Under the pieces are notes generated by a model. It was not told the origin of the DNA. It was given only the letters and a program-made list of their open reading frames with translations, and did no database searches. Position numbers and translations under genes: made by a program. Of a DNA stretch of 64,000 bases, positions 21,672-29,317 are shown piece by piece. The DNA is taken from positions 25,356-89,355 of the forward strand of contig JAFZSO010000036.1 of NCBI GenBank assembly GCA_017619355.1, given 5' to 3'. This DNA comes from Muribaculaceae bacterium. GTDB lineage: Bacteria; Bacteroidota; Bacteroidia; Bacteroidales; Muribaculaceae. The first letter of the stretch is position 1; each line of letters starts with the position of its first letter.

Positions 21672-23306
21672 ATGGCAACAAAACAGAAAATGGATTTGCT
21701 CACAGCAGTGGAGAAAATCGTCGACAAGGCAAAAGGTAGCGGGCTTAGCCCAGAATTCTACCAAAAGGCTAATAGGTATATAAAATATGTGTCAGAGAGG
21801 CTGGACCTCACCAGGGAACAAGCCGTCATGATGGCGTTGTTTATTGACAATAGCGACGACACGAGTATAACATTAGGACAATTCCTGGAATGCAGGACCA
21901 CAAGAATCATTAAACACATGGCAGACATTGATGAGTTGGAGAAAAAAGAACTCGTAAGGTGTAGCCGAGGATGCCGTCAAGTTTCGTATCGTGTTCCCAT
22001 AGAGGTGATTGAGGCATTCAAAAACAATGAGAAGTATGAGCCTAGAGATTGCTCTGGTCTTTCTTGCATGGAACTGTTCGGTGAGTTGGAAAGCATTCTT
22101 GAACAACGCCGTGATGATGAGTTGACTTACGAGGGGTTGATAGAAAAAATCCACCACTTATTTGAGGGCAACAAGCAACTTCTTTTTGTTCAAAAAGTGT
22201 TAAGCTATGGTTTGGATTACGATGAGGAAATGCTGCTGATATTATTCTCTCATCTGTTTGTCAACAATAACGACGACAACATCACGTTTGATGACATTAG
22301 ATTCTTATATGAGAAATGGTTGTGGAATCATGCGAAGTCACAGTTTAACCGCGGCGATCATGTGTTGTTAAAGAAAAAGCTGATAGAATACAACAATAAT
22401 GATGGTTTTATAAATAGAGAATGTTTTCGCATGACCAGCGAGGCAAAGCGTGAGCTGCTCTCTGAACTCAACTTGAAATCATTGGAATATAAAGCCAAGC
22501 GAAACGATGTCGTCAAGTGCGAAGACATCACGCCTAAAACGCTGTTTTACGGCGAGAAAATCAGTTCACAAGTAAATGAACTGGGAAAGTTGCTCGACGC
22601 CGAGCAATATAACAAGATTAGGACGCGCATGAAAGACACAGGATTCCGCTGTGCTTTCACTTGTCTGCTTTACGGTGCTCCAGGAACCGGCAAGACCGAG
22701 ACTGTGCTGCAGCTGGCACGGCAGACCGGCCGCGACATCATGCAAGTGAATATTTCTCAAATCAAGAGTTGCTGGGTTGGCGAAAGCGAGAAAAACATCA
22801 AGCAGGTGTTTGACAACTACAAGGCAAAGGTGAAAGAGAGCACGATTACGCCCATCCTCCTCTTCAACGAGGCCGACGCCATCATCGGAGAGCGTTTGGA
22901 AGGCGCAAAAAGCGCAGTTAATAAGATGGAAAACAGCATCCAGAACATCATCTTGCAGGAAATGGAAACACTCGATGGAATACTTATCGCCACGACCAAT
23001 CTTGCCCAAAACATGGACAAGGCTTTCGAGCGCAGGTTTCTCTATAAAATCAAGTTTGAGAAGCCAACCGTTGAAGCCCGCATAAGCATGTGGCACGAGA
23101 TGATTCCGAACCTGAACGAGGAACAATGTCGCACGTTGGCTTCAAAATACGACTTTAGCGGTGGACAAATCGAGAACATCGCCCGCCACTATGCCATCGG
23201 GAACATCCTGCATGGAGAACCAGAGAATGTAATTGAAGCGCTCTCGGCATATTGCGACAGCGAGCGACTGGAAACAAAAGAGCACCACAAAGTGGGATTT
23301 CGTTAA
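21672..23306 (+). CDS. AAA+ ATPase, FtsH/Cdc48-like module with N-terminal domain
   Basis: 544 aa from the ATG at 21672, placed correctly behind promoter site C; the longer frame from 21600 would start inside the operator. Residues 1-300 are helical with no recognised family. Walker A is GAPGTGKTE at 335-343. Walker B is PILLFNEADAI with Asn399-Glu400, where most AAA+ proteins have Asp-Glu. Sensor 1 is LIATTN, and an arginine pair in AFERRFLYKIKFEKP is placed as an arginine finger. The C-terminal lid (YDFSGGQIENIARHYAIGN) is classical AAA. No protease domain is present. It probably unfolds or remodels a partner, possibly of the neighbouring operon. Confidence 0.78.
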   Translation: MATKQKMDLLTAVEKIVDKAKGSGLSPEFYQKANRYIKYVSERLDLTREQAVMMALFIDNSDDTSITLGQFLECRTTRIIKHMADIDELEKKELVRCSRGCRQVSYRVPIEVIEAFKNNEKYEPRDCSGLSCMELFGELESILEQRRDDELTYEGLIEKIHHLFEGNKQLLFVQKVLSYGLDYDEEMLLILFSHLFVNNNDDNITFDDIRFLYEKWLWNHAKSQFNRGDHVLLKKKLIEYNNNDGFINRECFRMTSEAKRELLSELNLKSLEYKAKRNDVVKCEDITPKTLFYGEKISSQVNELGKLLDAEQYNKIRTRMKDTGFRCAFTCLLYGAPGTGKTETVLQLARQTGRDIMQVNISQIKSCWVGESEKNIKQVFDNYKAKVKESTITPILLFNEADAIIGERLEGAKSAVNKMENSIQNIILQEMETLDGILIATTNLAQNMDKAFERRFLYKIKFEKPTVEARISMWHEMIPNLNEEQCRTLASKYDFSGGQIENIARHYAIGNILHGEPENVIEALSAYCDSERLETKEHHKVGFR

Positions 23307-23328
23307 AACAATCATCACAAACAAATTA

Positions 23329-23362
23329 TGCCCCTATTTGGCATAGGCCAATTGTTTCTTTG
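23329..23362 (+). promoter_or_regulatory. Shared module promoter element, site D
   Basis: TGCC (23329-23332), 7 nt, GGCA (23340-23343), TAGGC (23344-23348), 10 nt, TTTG (23359-23362). It lies in the 92-nt gap between the AAA+ gene and the HAD gene, whose ATG is 36 nt downstream. The HAD gene thus has its own copy although it follows closely on the same strand. Confidence 0.75.
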
Positions 23363-23398
23363 CCAAGTGAGTAATAACCAATAAAACAACACTATAAT

Positions 23399-24274
23399 AT
23401 GAATCGGGCAGAATTAGTACGACAAATACAACAAAAATACCAAATGAGGCAGTTGTTATTTGACTCCAAAGATGATGAAAAGGACAATATGTCAATTTGG
23501 CCATCTCAAGATGAAGCCCCATACAATATCGATAACATCTATCCTTTGACCATCATCAAGGATCGTTACCACGAAAGCGGATACTATTATTTGGCATTTA
23601 ATCTGGAGCCTTGGGATGTGCCCAAAGAAATCAATGATGACGGACTGGACTTTTGCGGATTCTTTCGCAACAAAGGCAAAAAACACATCATTGGCAAAGG
23701 AAACACGCCACAAGAGGCTCTTGATAATCTAATAGAAAAACTGCGTCCTGCGTCTGACAATCCTCTTGTGGACAAATATCTCTTTCTTGATTTTGATGGC
23801 GTGCTGAACACCGAGTTCTACCAAGACCTTTTGTTGTCTCAAGGCAAGCAATGGCAAGACGAGCATGGTGCGTTCTTCGACCCGGAGACGGTGAAGCAAC
23901 TTGAACGAATCATTGATGCCACGCAAGCCAGCATCGTGATAGAATCATCGTGGAAATATCTTGGACTCAAAGCCATGCAGGAAATGTGGCATGATCGCCA
24001 ATTGCCTGGACGAGTGATTGACATCACCTCATCCTGCGCCAGCGACAGTTGGTTGCAAGCTACCAGCATCGACGAAAACGACCTCAATCACTCCAAAGGA
24101 ATTGAAATCGCCTCTTGGCTTTTTGACCATGCTGCCGAAGGCACCCGATATGTCATCATTGACGACGAGTATGTGATACTGGATTCCCAGTTACCGCACT
24201 TTATCATGACCAATCCTTTTGATGGCATAACCGAAGAAGTGGCTAATCGGGCCATCGCCCTCCTCAACAACTAA
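23399..24274 (+). CDS. HAD phosphatase-like protein (HAD_SAK type) with N-terminal domain
   Basis: 291 aa. Residues about 50-115 form a separate domain (YPLTIIKDRYHESGYYYLAFN..., GKGNTPQEALDNLI). The HAD domain begins with FLDFDGVLN: nucleophile Asp131, acid Asp133. IVIESSWK supplies motif II, KGIEI motif III, and VIIDDEYV (Asp255/Asp256) motif IV. The IVIESSWK form is typical of the HAD domain described in 'Swiss army knife' RNA-repair proteins (PF18143-like, by memory). These are thought to remove 2'- or 3'-phosphates or act on nucleotides. Behind promoter site D it belongs to the same regulon as the PLD and ATPases, suggesting nucleic-acid end processing. Confidence 0.72.
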   Translation: MNRAELVRQIQQKYQMRQLLFDSKDDEKDNMSIWPSQDEAPYNIDNIYPLTIIKDRYHESGYYYLAFNLEPWDVPKEINDDGLDFCGFFRNKGKKHIIGKGNTPQEALDNLIEKLRPASDNPLVDKYLFLDFDGVLNTEFYQDLLLSQGKQWQDEHGAFFDPETVKQLERIIDATQASIVIESSWKYLGLKAMQEMWHDRQLPGRVIDITSSCASDSWLQATSIDENDLNHSKGIEIASWLFDHAAEGTRYVIIDDEYVILDSQLPHFIMTNPFDGITEEVANRAIALLNN

Positions 24275-24456
24275 ATTTTTTTTAAAAAAAATGTCACCAT
24301 CTTTTAAACATGAGCATGGCCGTTTTTGGCAATAAGCACTATTGTTTTCACCCCAATTATTCACTTTTGGAGACATGATTTAAAAGTTTTTTGGTTTTAT
24401 ATGCTTGTAATGTCTAGAATTATGAGTAATTTTGCGGGTCGAAACGCCATGCTCTC
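24275..24456. other. Intergenic with A-T palindrome and possible decayed promoter element
   Basis: Directly after the HAD stop is an 18-nt palindrome (A, eight T, eight A, T; 24275-24292), possibly a terminator. At 24316-24350 the sequence ATGGCC-GTTTTT-GGCA-ATAAGC followed by ATTGTTTT resembles site D. It has spacing errors and no TTTG, so it is best read as a decayed copy or chance. Confidence 0.35.
24404..24434 (+). promoter_or_regulatory. Promoter of bamD-rpoZ
   Basis: CTTG at 24404-24407, 19 nt, TAATTTTG at 24427-24434. Confidence 0.6.
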
Positions 24457-24483
24457 ATGAGCACGGCATTAATGGTTATGCTA

Positions 24484-25293
24484 ATGAGATATATTTTCAT
24501 CATATCGGTTTGCGCTACAGCCCTGCTATTCACCTCATGCGGTGAGTATAACAAGGCCATGAAGAGTTCAGACTTCAACTACAAGTTTGAATATGCCAAG
24601 AAAGCCTTTGAGCAGAAGAAGTACTCACAGGCCTACACGCTGCTGGAGGATGTGATTAGCGTGTTCCGCGGCACCGACAAGGCCGAGGAGTCGCTCTACC
24701 TGCTGGGCTTGAGCTACTATGAGAACAAGGACTACCTGAATGCAGGTTCCTACTTCAAACAGTACTACACGCAATACCCGAGAGGCCAATACACCGAGCT
24801 GGCACGCTACTATGCCGGTTATGGCTACTATCTCGACTCGCCCGATCCGCAACTCGACCAGACGCTCACCATCAAGGCCATCGAGGAGCTGCAAGCCTTC
24901 CTCGACTACTTCCCCAAGAGCGACAAGGTGTCGATTGCACAGAACGCCATCTTCGAGCTTCAAGACAAGCTTGTGAAGAAGGAACTCGAAAATGCCACGC
25001 TCTACTACAATCTGGGCAACTACATGGGCAACAACTACGAGAGTGCGGTGATTACCGCCAAGAACGCCATCAAGGACTACCCCTACAGCAAATACAAGGA
25101 AGACCTTGAGATGATCATACTCAAGTCGCGCTTCAGCGAGGCCGAGCAGAGTGTGAACGAGAAAAAGGAAGAGCGTTATCGCACCGTCATCGACGAGTAC
25201 TACGCCTTCATCAACGACTACCCCGACAGCAAGTATCGCAAGGAAGCCGACAACATCTTCAAGATTGCAAGCAAACACGTCAACAACAATTAA
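24484..25293 (+). CDS. bamD: Outer membrane assembly lipoprotein BamD
   Basis: 269 aa from the ATG at 24484, chosen because MRYIFIISVCATALLFTSC is a clean lipoprotein signal with the lipobox Cys at 19. In-frame ATGs at 24457, 24472 and 24478 would add up to nine residues. TPR-like repeats follow (YAKKAFEQKKYSQAYTLLEDV, ESLYLLGLSYYENKDYLNAGSYF, ELARYYAGYGYY). NAI-YPYSKY and DYPDSKYRKEAD at the end are typical of BamD. BamD is the essential lipoprotein of the beta-barrel assembly machine at the inner face of the outer membrane. It is followed 15 nt later by the omega-subunit gene, a usual Bacteroidales pairing. Confidence 0.9.
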   Translation: MRYIFIISVCATALLFTSCGEYNKAMKSSDFNYKFEYAKKAFEQKKYSQAYTLLEDVISVFRGTDKAEESLYLLGLSYYENKDYLNAGSYFKQYYTQYPRGQYTELARYYAGYGYYLDSPDPQLDQTLTIKAIEELQAFLDYFPKSDKVSIAQNAIFELQDKLVKKELENATLYYNLGNYMGNNYESAVITAKNAIKDYPYSKYKEDLEMIILKSRFSEAEQSVNEKKEERYRTVIDEYYAFINDYPDSKYRKEADNIFKIASKHVNNN

Positions 25294-25308
25294 TTTTATA
25301 TATTCACA

Positions 25309-25647
25309 ATGGATTACAAAAAGACTAACGCACCTCTCACCACATCGGTGCACGATCTCATTGAGATGGCTCAACCCACCGGTAACATCTATGAAACTGT
25401 GGCCATCATTGGCAAGCGCGCCAATCAGATTTCGGCTGAGATGAAAAGCGACCTCGAGAAGAAGCTCCAAGAGTTTGCCACACTCAACGACAACCTCGAA
25501 GAAATCTCCGAGAACCGTGAGCAGATTGAAATCTCAAAGTACTACGAGAAGCTGCCAAAGCCCACTCTCATTGCCACTCAGGAGTATTGCGACGAAAAGC
25601 TCATGTTCCGCAACGTGGTGAAGGAGAAGGACGACTTCAACTTCTGA
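25309..25647 (+). CDS. rpoZ: RNA polymerase subunit omega (Rpb6-like)
   Basis: 112 aa. MDYKKTNAPLTTSVHDLIEM, then NIYETVAIIGKRANQISAEM, matches the Bacteroidetes form of omega/Rpb6, where the NxYExVxxxxxRAxQI block contacts the beta' C-terminus. The acidic, Lys-rich C-terminal extension (KEKDDFNF) is usual in this phylum. It lies 15 nt after bamD and before a strong terminator, so the pair is one operon. Confidence 0.85.
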   Translation: MDYKKTNAPLTTSVHDLIEMAQPTGNIYETVAIIGKRANQISAEMKSDLEKKLQEFATLNDNLEEISENREQIEISKYYEKLPKPTLIATQEYCDEKLMFRNVVKEKDDFNF

Positions 25648-25700
25648 TCGCTACAGCTCACGCGGCCCTGCTGCCTGTGAGCCACGGCAACACACACTAC

Positions 25701-25737
25701 AACACCCTGATGTCATCCCGACATCAGGGTGTTCCGT
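25701..25737 (+). terminator. Terminator after rpoZ
   Basis: Perfect 14-bp inverted repeat: AACACCCTGATGTC (25701-25714) with GACATCAGGGTGTT (25720-25733) around ATCCC. The T-run is weak. Confidence 0.75.
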
Positions 25738-25856
25738 TCTTGGATTTCTACTGTTTGAAGTGTTTCTGTGTATTTTTGTTACTAACGTTATTCATTCAAT
25801 AGACGCGTCATCGGACCATTTTGTTGCAAACAAACAACACTTTTTTTGAGAAAAAT

Positions 25857-25888
25857 GTTGGAAGTACAGAAAAAAGTACTTATTTTTG
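25857..25888 (+). promoter_or_regulatory. Promoter/operator of the YefM-YoeB pair
   Basis: GTTG at 25857-25860, 20 nt, TATTTTTG at 25881-25888. AAGTAC (25862-25867) and AAGTACTT (25874-25881) repeat between the boxes. That is the usual place for autoregulatory binding by antitoxin and toxin-antitoxin complex. Confidence 0.55.
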
Positions 25889-25907
25889 CATCCTAAAGCA
25901 AAATAAT

Positions 25908-26198
25908 ATGAGAACAACGAATTATACAGACCTCCGCTCAAACCTGAAGCATCATCTTGACGCCGTTGCCAACGACAATGAGCCGCTCATCGTCAACCGT
26001 TCGGGCAACAACAGTGTAGTCATCATGAATTTAGATGACTATAATGCTCTTGTCGAGACCCATTACATCCTCAACAACCCGCACCTGATGAGCGCCATCG
26101 CAGCTGCCGAGGATGAAATCAAGTATGGCAAGACAACGCCTCAAAACCCGAACGAATCAATTGACGACTATCTGAAACGACTGTCATGTACCGACTAA
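25908..26198 (+). CDS. Antitoxin, Phd/YefM family
   Basis: 96 aa from the ATG at 25908; the upstream extension of the frame lies over the promoter. MRTTNYTDLRSNLKHHLDAV, then EPLIVNRSGNNSVVIMNLDDYNAL, is the Phd/YefM DNA-binding fold. The C-terminal segment (HYILNNPHLMSAIAAAEDEI) is the toxin-wrapping part. It overlaps the toxin gene by 13 nt, so both are made from one message. It neutralises the YoeB toxin and represses its own promoter (family knowledge). Confidence 0.9.
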   Translation: MRTTNYTDLRSNLKHHLDAVANDNEPLIVNRSGNNSVVIMNLDDYNALVETHYILNNPHLMSAIAAAEDEIKYGKTTPQNPNESIDDYLKRLSCTD

Positions 26199-26458
26199 TC
26201 TTTACCGACACGGCCAAAGCGCACTACCAGTTTTTCCTCAGGAGCGGCAACAAGAAAGTAATAGATAAAATCAACCGCCTACTTGCCGACATTGCCCAGC
26301 ATCCCTATACAGGCATTGGAAAACCCGAGGCCTTGCGATTTTCCCTTGCCGGTAAGTGGTCGCGACGCATCACTCACGAGCATCGGCTCATATATAGTGT
26401 GCACGACGACCTTGTCATCGTCTATATATTGGCGCTTCATTCTCATTACCACTCCTGA
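26186..26458 (+). CDS. yoeB: Toxin YoeB, RelE-superfamily mRNA interferase
   Basis: 90 aa. YRLIFTDTAKAHYQFF, IDKINRLLADIAQHPYTGIGKPEAL, KWSRRITHEHRLIYSV and the terminal HSHYHS contain the expected YoeB blocks, including the GKPE glutamate, the RRI arginines and the C-terminal His-Tyr pair. It is a ribosome-dependent endoribonuclease active when the antitoxin is degraded. Length and all key motifs are intact, so it is probably functional. Confidence 0.92.
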   Translation: MYRLIFTDTAKAHYQFFLRSGNKKVIDKINRLLADIAQHPYTGIGKPEALRFSLAGKWSRRITHEHRLIYSVHDDLVIVYILALHSHYHS

Positions 26459-26515
26459 ACCAATTCGAGACGACAGCCGCGTTAATATCTTGTGAATAAG
26501 TTTAGGGGGCATTGT

Positions 26516-26547
26516 GTTGGGCTTCCAGAGCATCTGTACTAACTTTG
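26516..26547 (+). promoter_or_regulatory. Promoter of dnaB
   Basis: GTTG at 26516-26519, 20 nt, TAACTTTG at 26540-26547, 26 nt before the dnaB ATG. Confidence 0.65.
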
Positions 26548-26573
26548 CACCAGAACAAAAACTGAACACCACT

Positions 26574-28163
26574 ATGGAATTTGAACTCACCAAAGAACAG
26601 CAGCGCAACAGGCGCCAGCGTCCTCGCCACGAGAGCGAGATAACATCAGAATACGGCAAACAGCAGCCCCAGGACCTTGAAGTCGAGGAGGTGGTGCTGG
26701 GAGCCCTTATGCTTGAGAAAAACGCCTACTCCATTGTGTGCGACATATTGACGCCCGACAGCTTCTACGACAATGCCAATGCCCGAATCTACGAGGCTAT
26801 TCAGACGCTTGGCGCCAAGCAGCGACCCATCGACATGCTCACCGTGACCGAGCAGCTGCGCAACAACGGCACACTCGACGAGGCGGGCGGCCCCGTGCGC
26901 ATCTCCACGCTCACCAGCCGCGTGACCAGTGCCGCCAACGTGGAGTATCATGCTCGCATCGTGGCGCAGAAGTACATAGCACGTGAACTCATAAGCTTCA
27001 GCTCGCAGATTGGCACACTTGCCTTCGACGAGTCGATCGACGTGTATGACCTGATGCAAGAAGCTGAAGGCAAACTCTTTGAAATCTCAAAGAAGACACT
27101 CAAGCGTGAAGTGACACAAATCGACCCCATCATCAACGAGGCCATTGCCAATATTGAGCTTGCCGCTGAAAAGAAAGACGGCTTTAGCGGACTTCAGTCG
27201 GGATTCCGTGCCCTCGACAAGATTACCTCGGGCTGGCAAAACAGCGACCTGGTGATCATCGCGGCACGACCTGCCATGGGTAAAACTGCCCTCGTGCTTT
27301 CGATGGCCAAGAACATGGCCGTGGACTTCAACATTCCTGTGGCATTCTTCTCGCTCGAGATGTCGAACCTGCAGCTCGTGAACCGCCTCATCAGCAACAC
27401 CTGCAACCTCGAGAGCGAGAAAATCAAGAGCGGAAATCTGCAACCCCAGGAATGGGACAACCTCATGACCCGCGTCAAGGGGCTTTACACCGCGCCGCTC
27501 TATGTCGACGACACGCCATCACTCTCGGTATTTGAGTTACAGACCAAAGCCCGCCGGCTGGTGAGTGAGCATGGGGTGAAAATCATCATCATCGACTACC
27601 TGCAGCTAATGAATGCCTCGGGCATGAGATTTGGAAGCCGTGAACAGGAGGTGAGCACCATTTCGCGTTCACTCAAGCAGCTTGCCAAGGAGCTCAACAT
27701 CCCCATCATAGCCCTGTCACAGCTCAACCGCAGTGTGGAGCAGCGTGGCGACGACCGCAACGGCAAGCGGCCGCAGCTGAGCGACCTGCGCGAGTCGGGT
27801 GCCATTGAGCAAGATGCCGACATCGTGTGCTTCATTCACCGACCCGAGTACTACACCAAGTCGAGCGAGAATGCCGAGGGACAGGACATCCGCGGCCTCT
27901 CCGAGTTCATCATTGCCAAGCACCGTAGCGGTGCCGTGGGCGACGTGAAACTGCGCTTCATTGCCAAATATGCACGCTTCGAGAACTGGGACGACAGCCT
28001 GGTCACCACACAAGGCACCATCGAGTCGAGAATGAACAGCGAAGAACCTGACAATGCCGCGCCGCAGCCCGACTCCATTCCGCCATTCATCGGAGGCACC
28101 CCCGACATTCCCGCTAACGTCAACTTCATGCAAGACTCCGACGAAGACAAGCCGCCCTTCTAA
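26574..28163 (+). CDS. dnaB: Replicative DNA helicase DnaB
   Basis: 529 aa from the ATG at 26574. The frame opens 60 nt earlier, but that would lie over the promoter. The N-terminal DnaB domain is EVEEVVLGALMLEKNAY. Walker A is AARPAMGKTALVLSMA. VAFFSLEMS follows, then the Walker B-type IIIIDYLQLM and LSQLNRSVEQR, with SDLRESGAIEQDAD before the arginine-finger region. These are all diagnostic. It unwinds DNA at the fork as a hexamer. Intact and normal in length; core chromosomal gene. Confidence 0.96.
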   Translation: MEFELTKEQQRNRRQRPRHESEITSEYGKQQPQDLEVEEVVLGALMLEKNAYSIVCDILTPDSFYDNANARIYEAIQTLGAKQRPIDMLTVTEQLRNNGTLDEAGGPVRISTLTSRVTSAANVEYHARIVAQKYIARELISFSSQIGTLAFDESIDVYDLMQEAEGKLFEISKKTLKREVTQIDPIINEAIANIELAAEKKDGFSGLQSGFRALDKITSGWQNSDLVIIAARPAMGKTALVLSMAKNMAVDFNIPVAFFSLEMSNLQLVNRLISNTCNLESEKIKSGNLQPQEWDNLMTRVKGLYTAPLYVDDTPSLSVFELQTKARRLVSEHGVKIIIIDYLQLMNASGMRFGSREQEVSTISRSLKQLAKELNIPIIALSQLNRSVEQRGDDRNGKRPQLSDLRESGAIEQDADIVCFIHRPEYYTKSSENAEGQDIRGLSEFIIAKHRSGAVGDVKLRFIAKYARFENWDDSLVTTQGTIESRMNSEEPDNAAPQPDSIPPFIGGTPDIPANVNFMQDSDEDKPPF

Positions 28164-28260
28164 AACCTGCAAGGAGGTGGTCACCATCATCAAATCGTCC
28201 ACAAGAAATACGAGCGATGCTTTATTGAAAGCACCGCTCAACTTTTATGGGTTGTAAGGC

Positions 28261-28578
28261 TTATTTCTTTTTGGGTTTGGGAGCTGGCAGAGCCTTGCAG
28301 GTTTCCTTGACCAGCATCTTCATGTAGTCATGGTCATCGATATCTTCGATGTAGAAATAGTCTTTTGCTCCCTCGTAGGGCGGACGCATATCAACCTTCC
28401 GAAGAAGCGGACGGACGGCATCAGTAGGTTTCAAGTAGAAGCAATCGTCACATATCAAGCCGAAGATTTTTCCATCACAATAAATTCCATAATCACCAAA
28501 CATCTTTTTGGTGATGATTTCTCCGGCTCCAGCGCACTGGTCGGCGATATACTGAACTAAATCCTGATTACTTGCCAT
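28261..28578 (-). CDS. TfoX N-terminal domain protein
   Basis: 105 aa: YIADQCAGAGEIITKKMFGDYGIYCDGKIFGLICDDCFYLK is the TfoX_N pattern, with a short Lys-rich tail (PAPKPKKK). Stand-alone TfoX_N proteins have no proven role. Only the longer Sxy/TfoX proteins regulate competence. It begins 1 nt after the radC stop, so it is the last gene of a GT2-radC-tfoX operon. Confidence 0.85.
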   Translation of the reverse strand: MASNQDLVQYIADQCAGAGEIITKKMFGDYGIYCDGKIFGLICDDCFYLKPTDAVRPLLRKVDMRPPYEGAKDYFYIEDIDDHDYMKMLVKETCKALPAPKPKKK

Positions 28579-28579
28579 A

Positions 28580-29314
28580 TCATTTTAAAATGCGAGAGTT
28601 ATCGGCATAACTGTAGAAGTTGCCGCCACGGCACACAATGATGTGGTCGAGCAGAGAGATGCCCACGGCATCGCAACCCGCCTTGACCTGACGGGTGAGA
28701 TTATCGTCCTGCGGACTGGGCTTGACGGTATCAGAAGGATGGTTGTGCGCCAGAATCATGCCATCGGCAAGATGCTCGAGGGCTGTGCGCAAAATGATTT
28801 TCACATCGCCCACCGCCATGGCCGTACCGCCCGAACTCACGCGATAGCTGCCCATGATGCGGCGTCCGCGGTTGAGCAGCATGATCCATATCTCCTCATG
28901 CTCAAGATGCTCCATGCGCTGACGCAGATACTGGTAAGCATCTTTGCTCTCACGCACCACCGAGTCTTCCTCAAACTTCTCGAGCTGATAGCGCCGCGAG
29001 AGCTCGAGGGCGGCAAGCACCTCGATGGCCTTGACCTCGCCAATGCCCTTGTAGCGCATAAGGTCGCGAATGCTGTTGCGTGCCACAAGATAGAGCTTAC
29101 CGTTGTGGTCGCGCAAGATGCGCTGACACAGTTCCACAACCGACTCTCCTGGAGTGCCGCTGCCAATGATGATGGCAAGCAGTTCAGCCGTAGTGAGTGC
29201 TTCAAAACCCTTGAGCTTAGCCTTCTCGCGAGGGCGGTCTTCGGCAACAAGCTGCTCCTTGAGTGCACGCGATAACTGACTATTTATGGTGATATCCTCT
29301 TCCATGACAATCAA
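28580..29314 (-). CDS. radC: RadC family protein
   Basis: 244 aa. An N-terminal helix-hairpin-helix region (ELLAIIIGSGTPGESVVELCQRIL, RYKGIGEVKAIEVLAALELSRR) precedes a JAB1/MPN metal site. The site reads MILAHNHPSDTVKPSPQD, with the usual HxH-x7-S-x2-D ligands. RadC was linked to DNA repair historically, but its real function is unclear. An in-frame ATG at 29305 is an alternative start. It starts 3 nt after the glycosyltransferase stop and ends 1 nt before the TfoX_N gene. Confidence 0.9.
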   Translation of the reverse strand: MIVMEEDITINSQLSRALKEQLVAEDRPREKAKLKGFEALTTAELLAIIIGSGTPGESVVELCQRILRDHNGKLYLVARNSIRDLMRYKGIGEVKAIEVLAALELSRRYQLEKFEEDSVVRESKDAYQYLRQRMEHLEHEEIWIMLLNRGRRIMGSYRVSSGGTAMAVGDVKIILRTALEHLADGMILAHNHPSDTVKPSPQDDNLTRQVKAGCDAVGISLLDHIIVCRGGNFYSYADNSRILK

Positions 29315-29317
29315 AAA

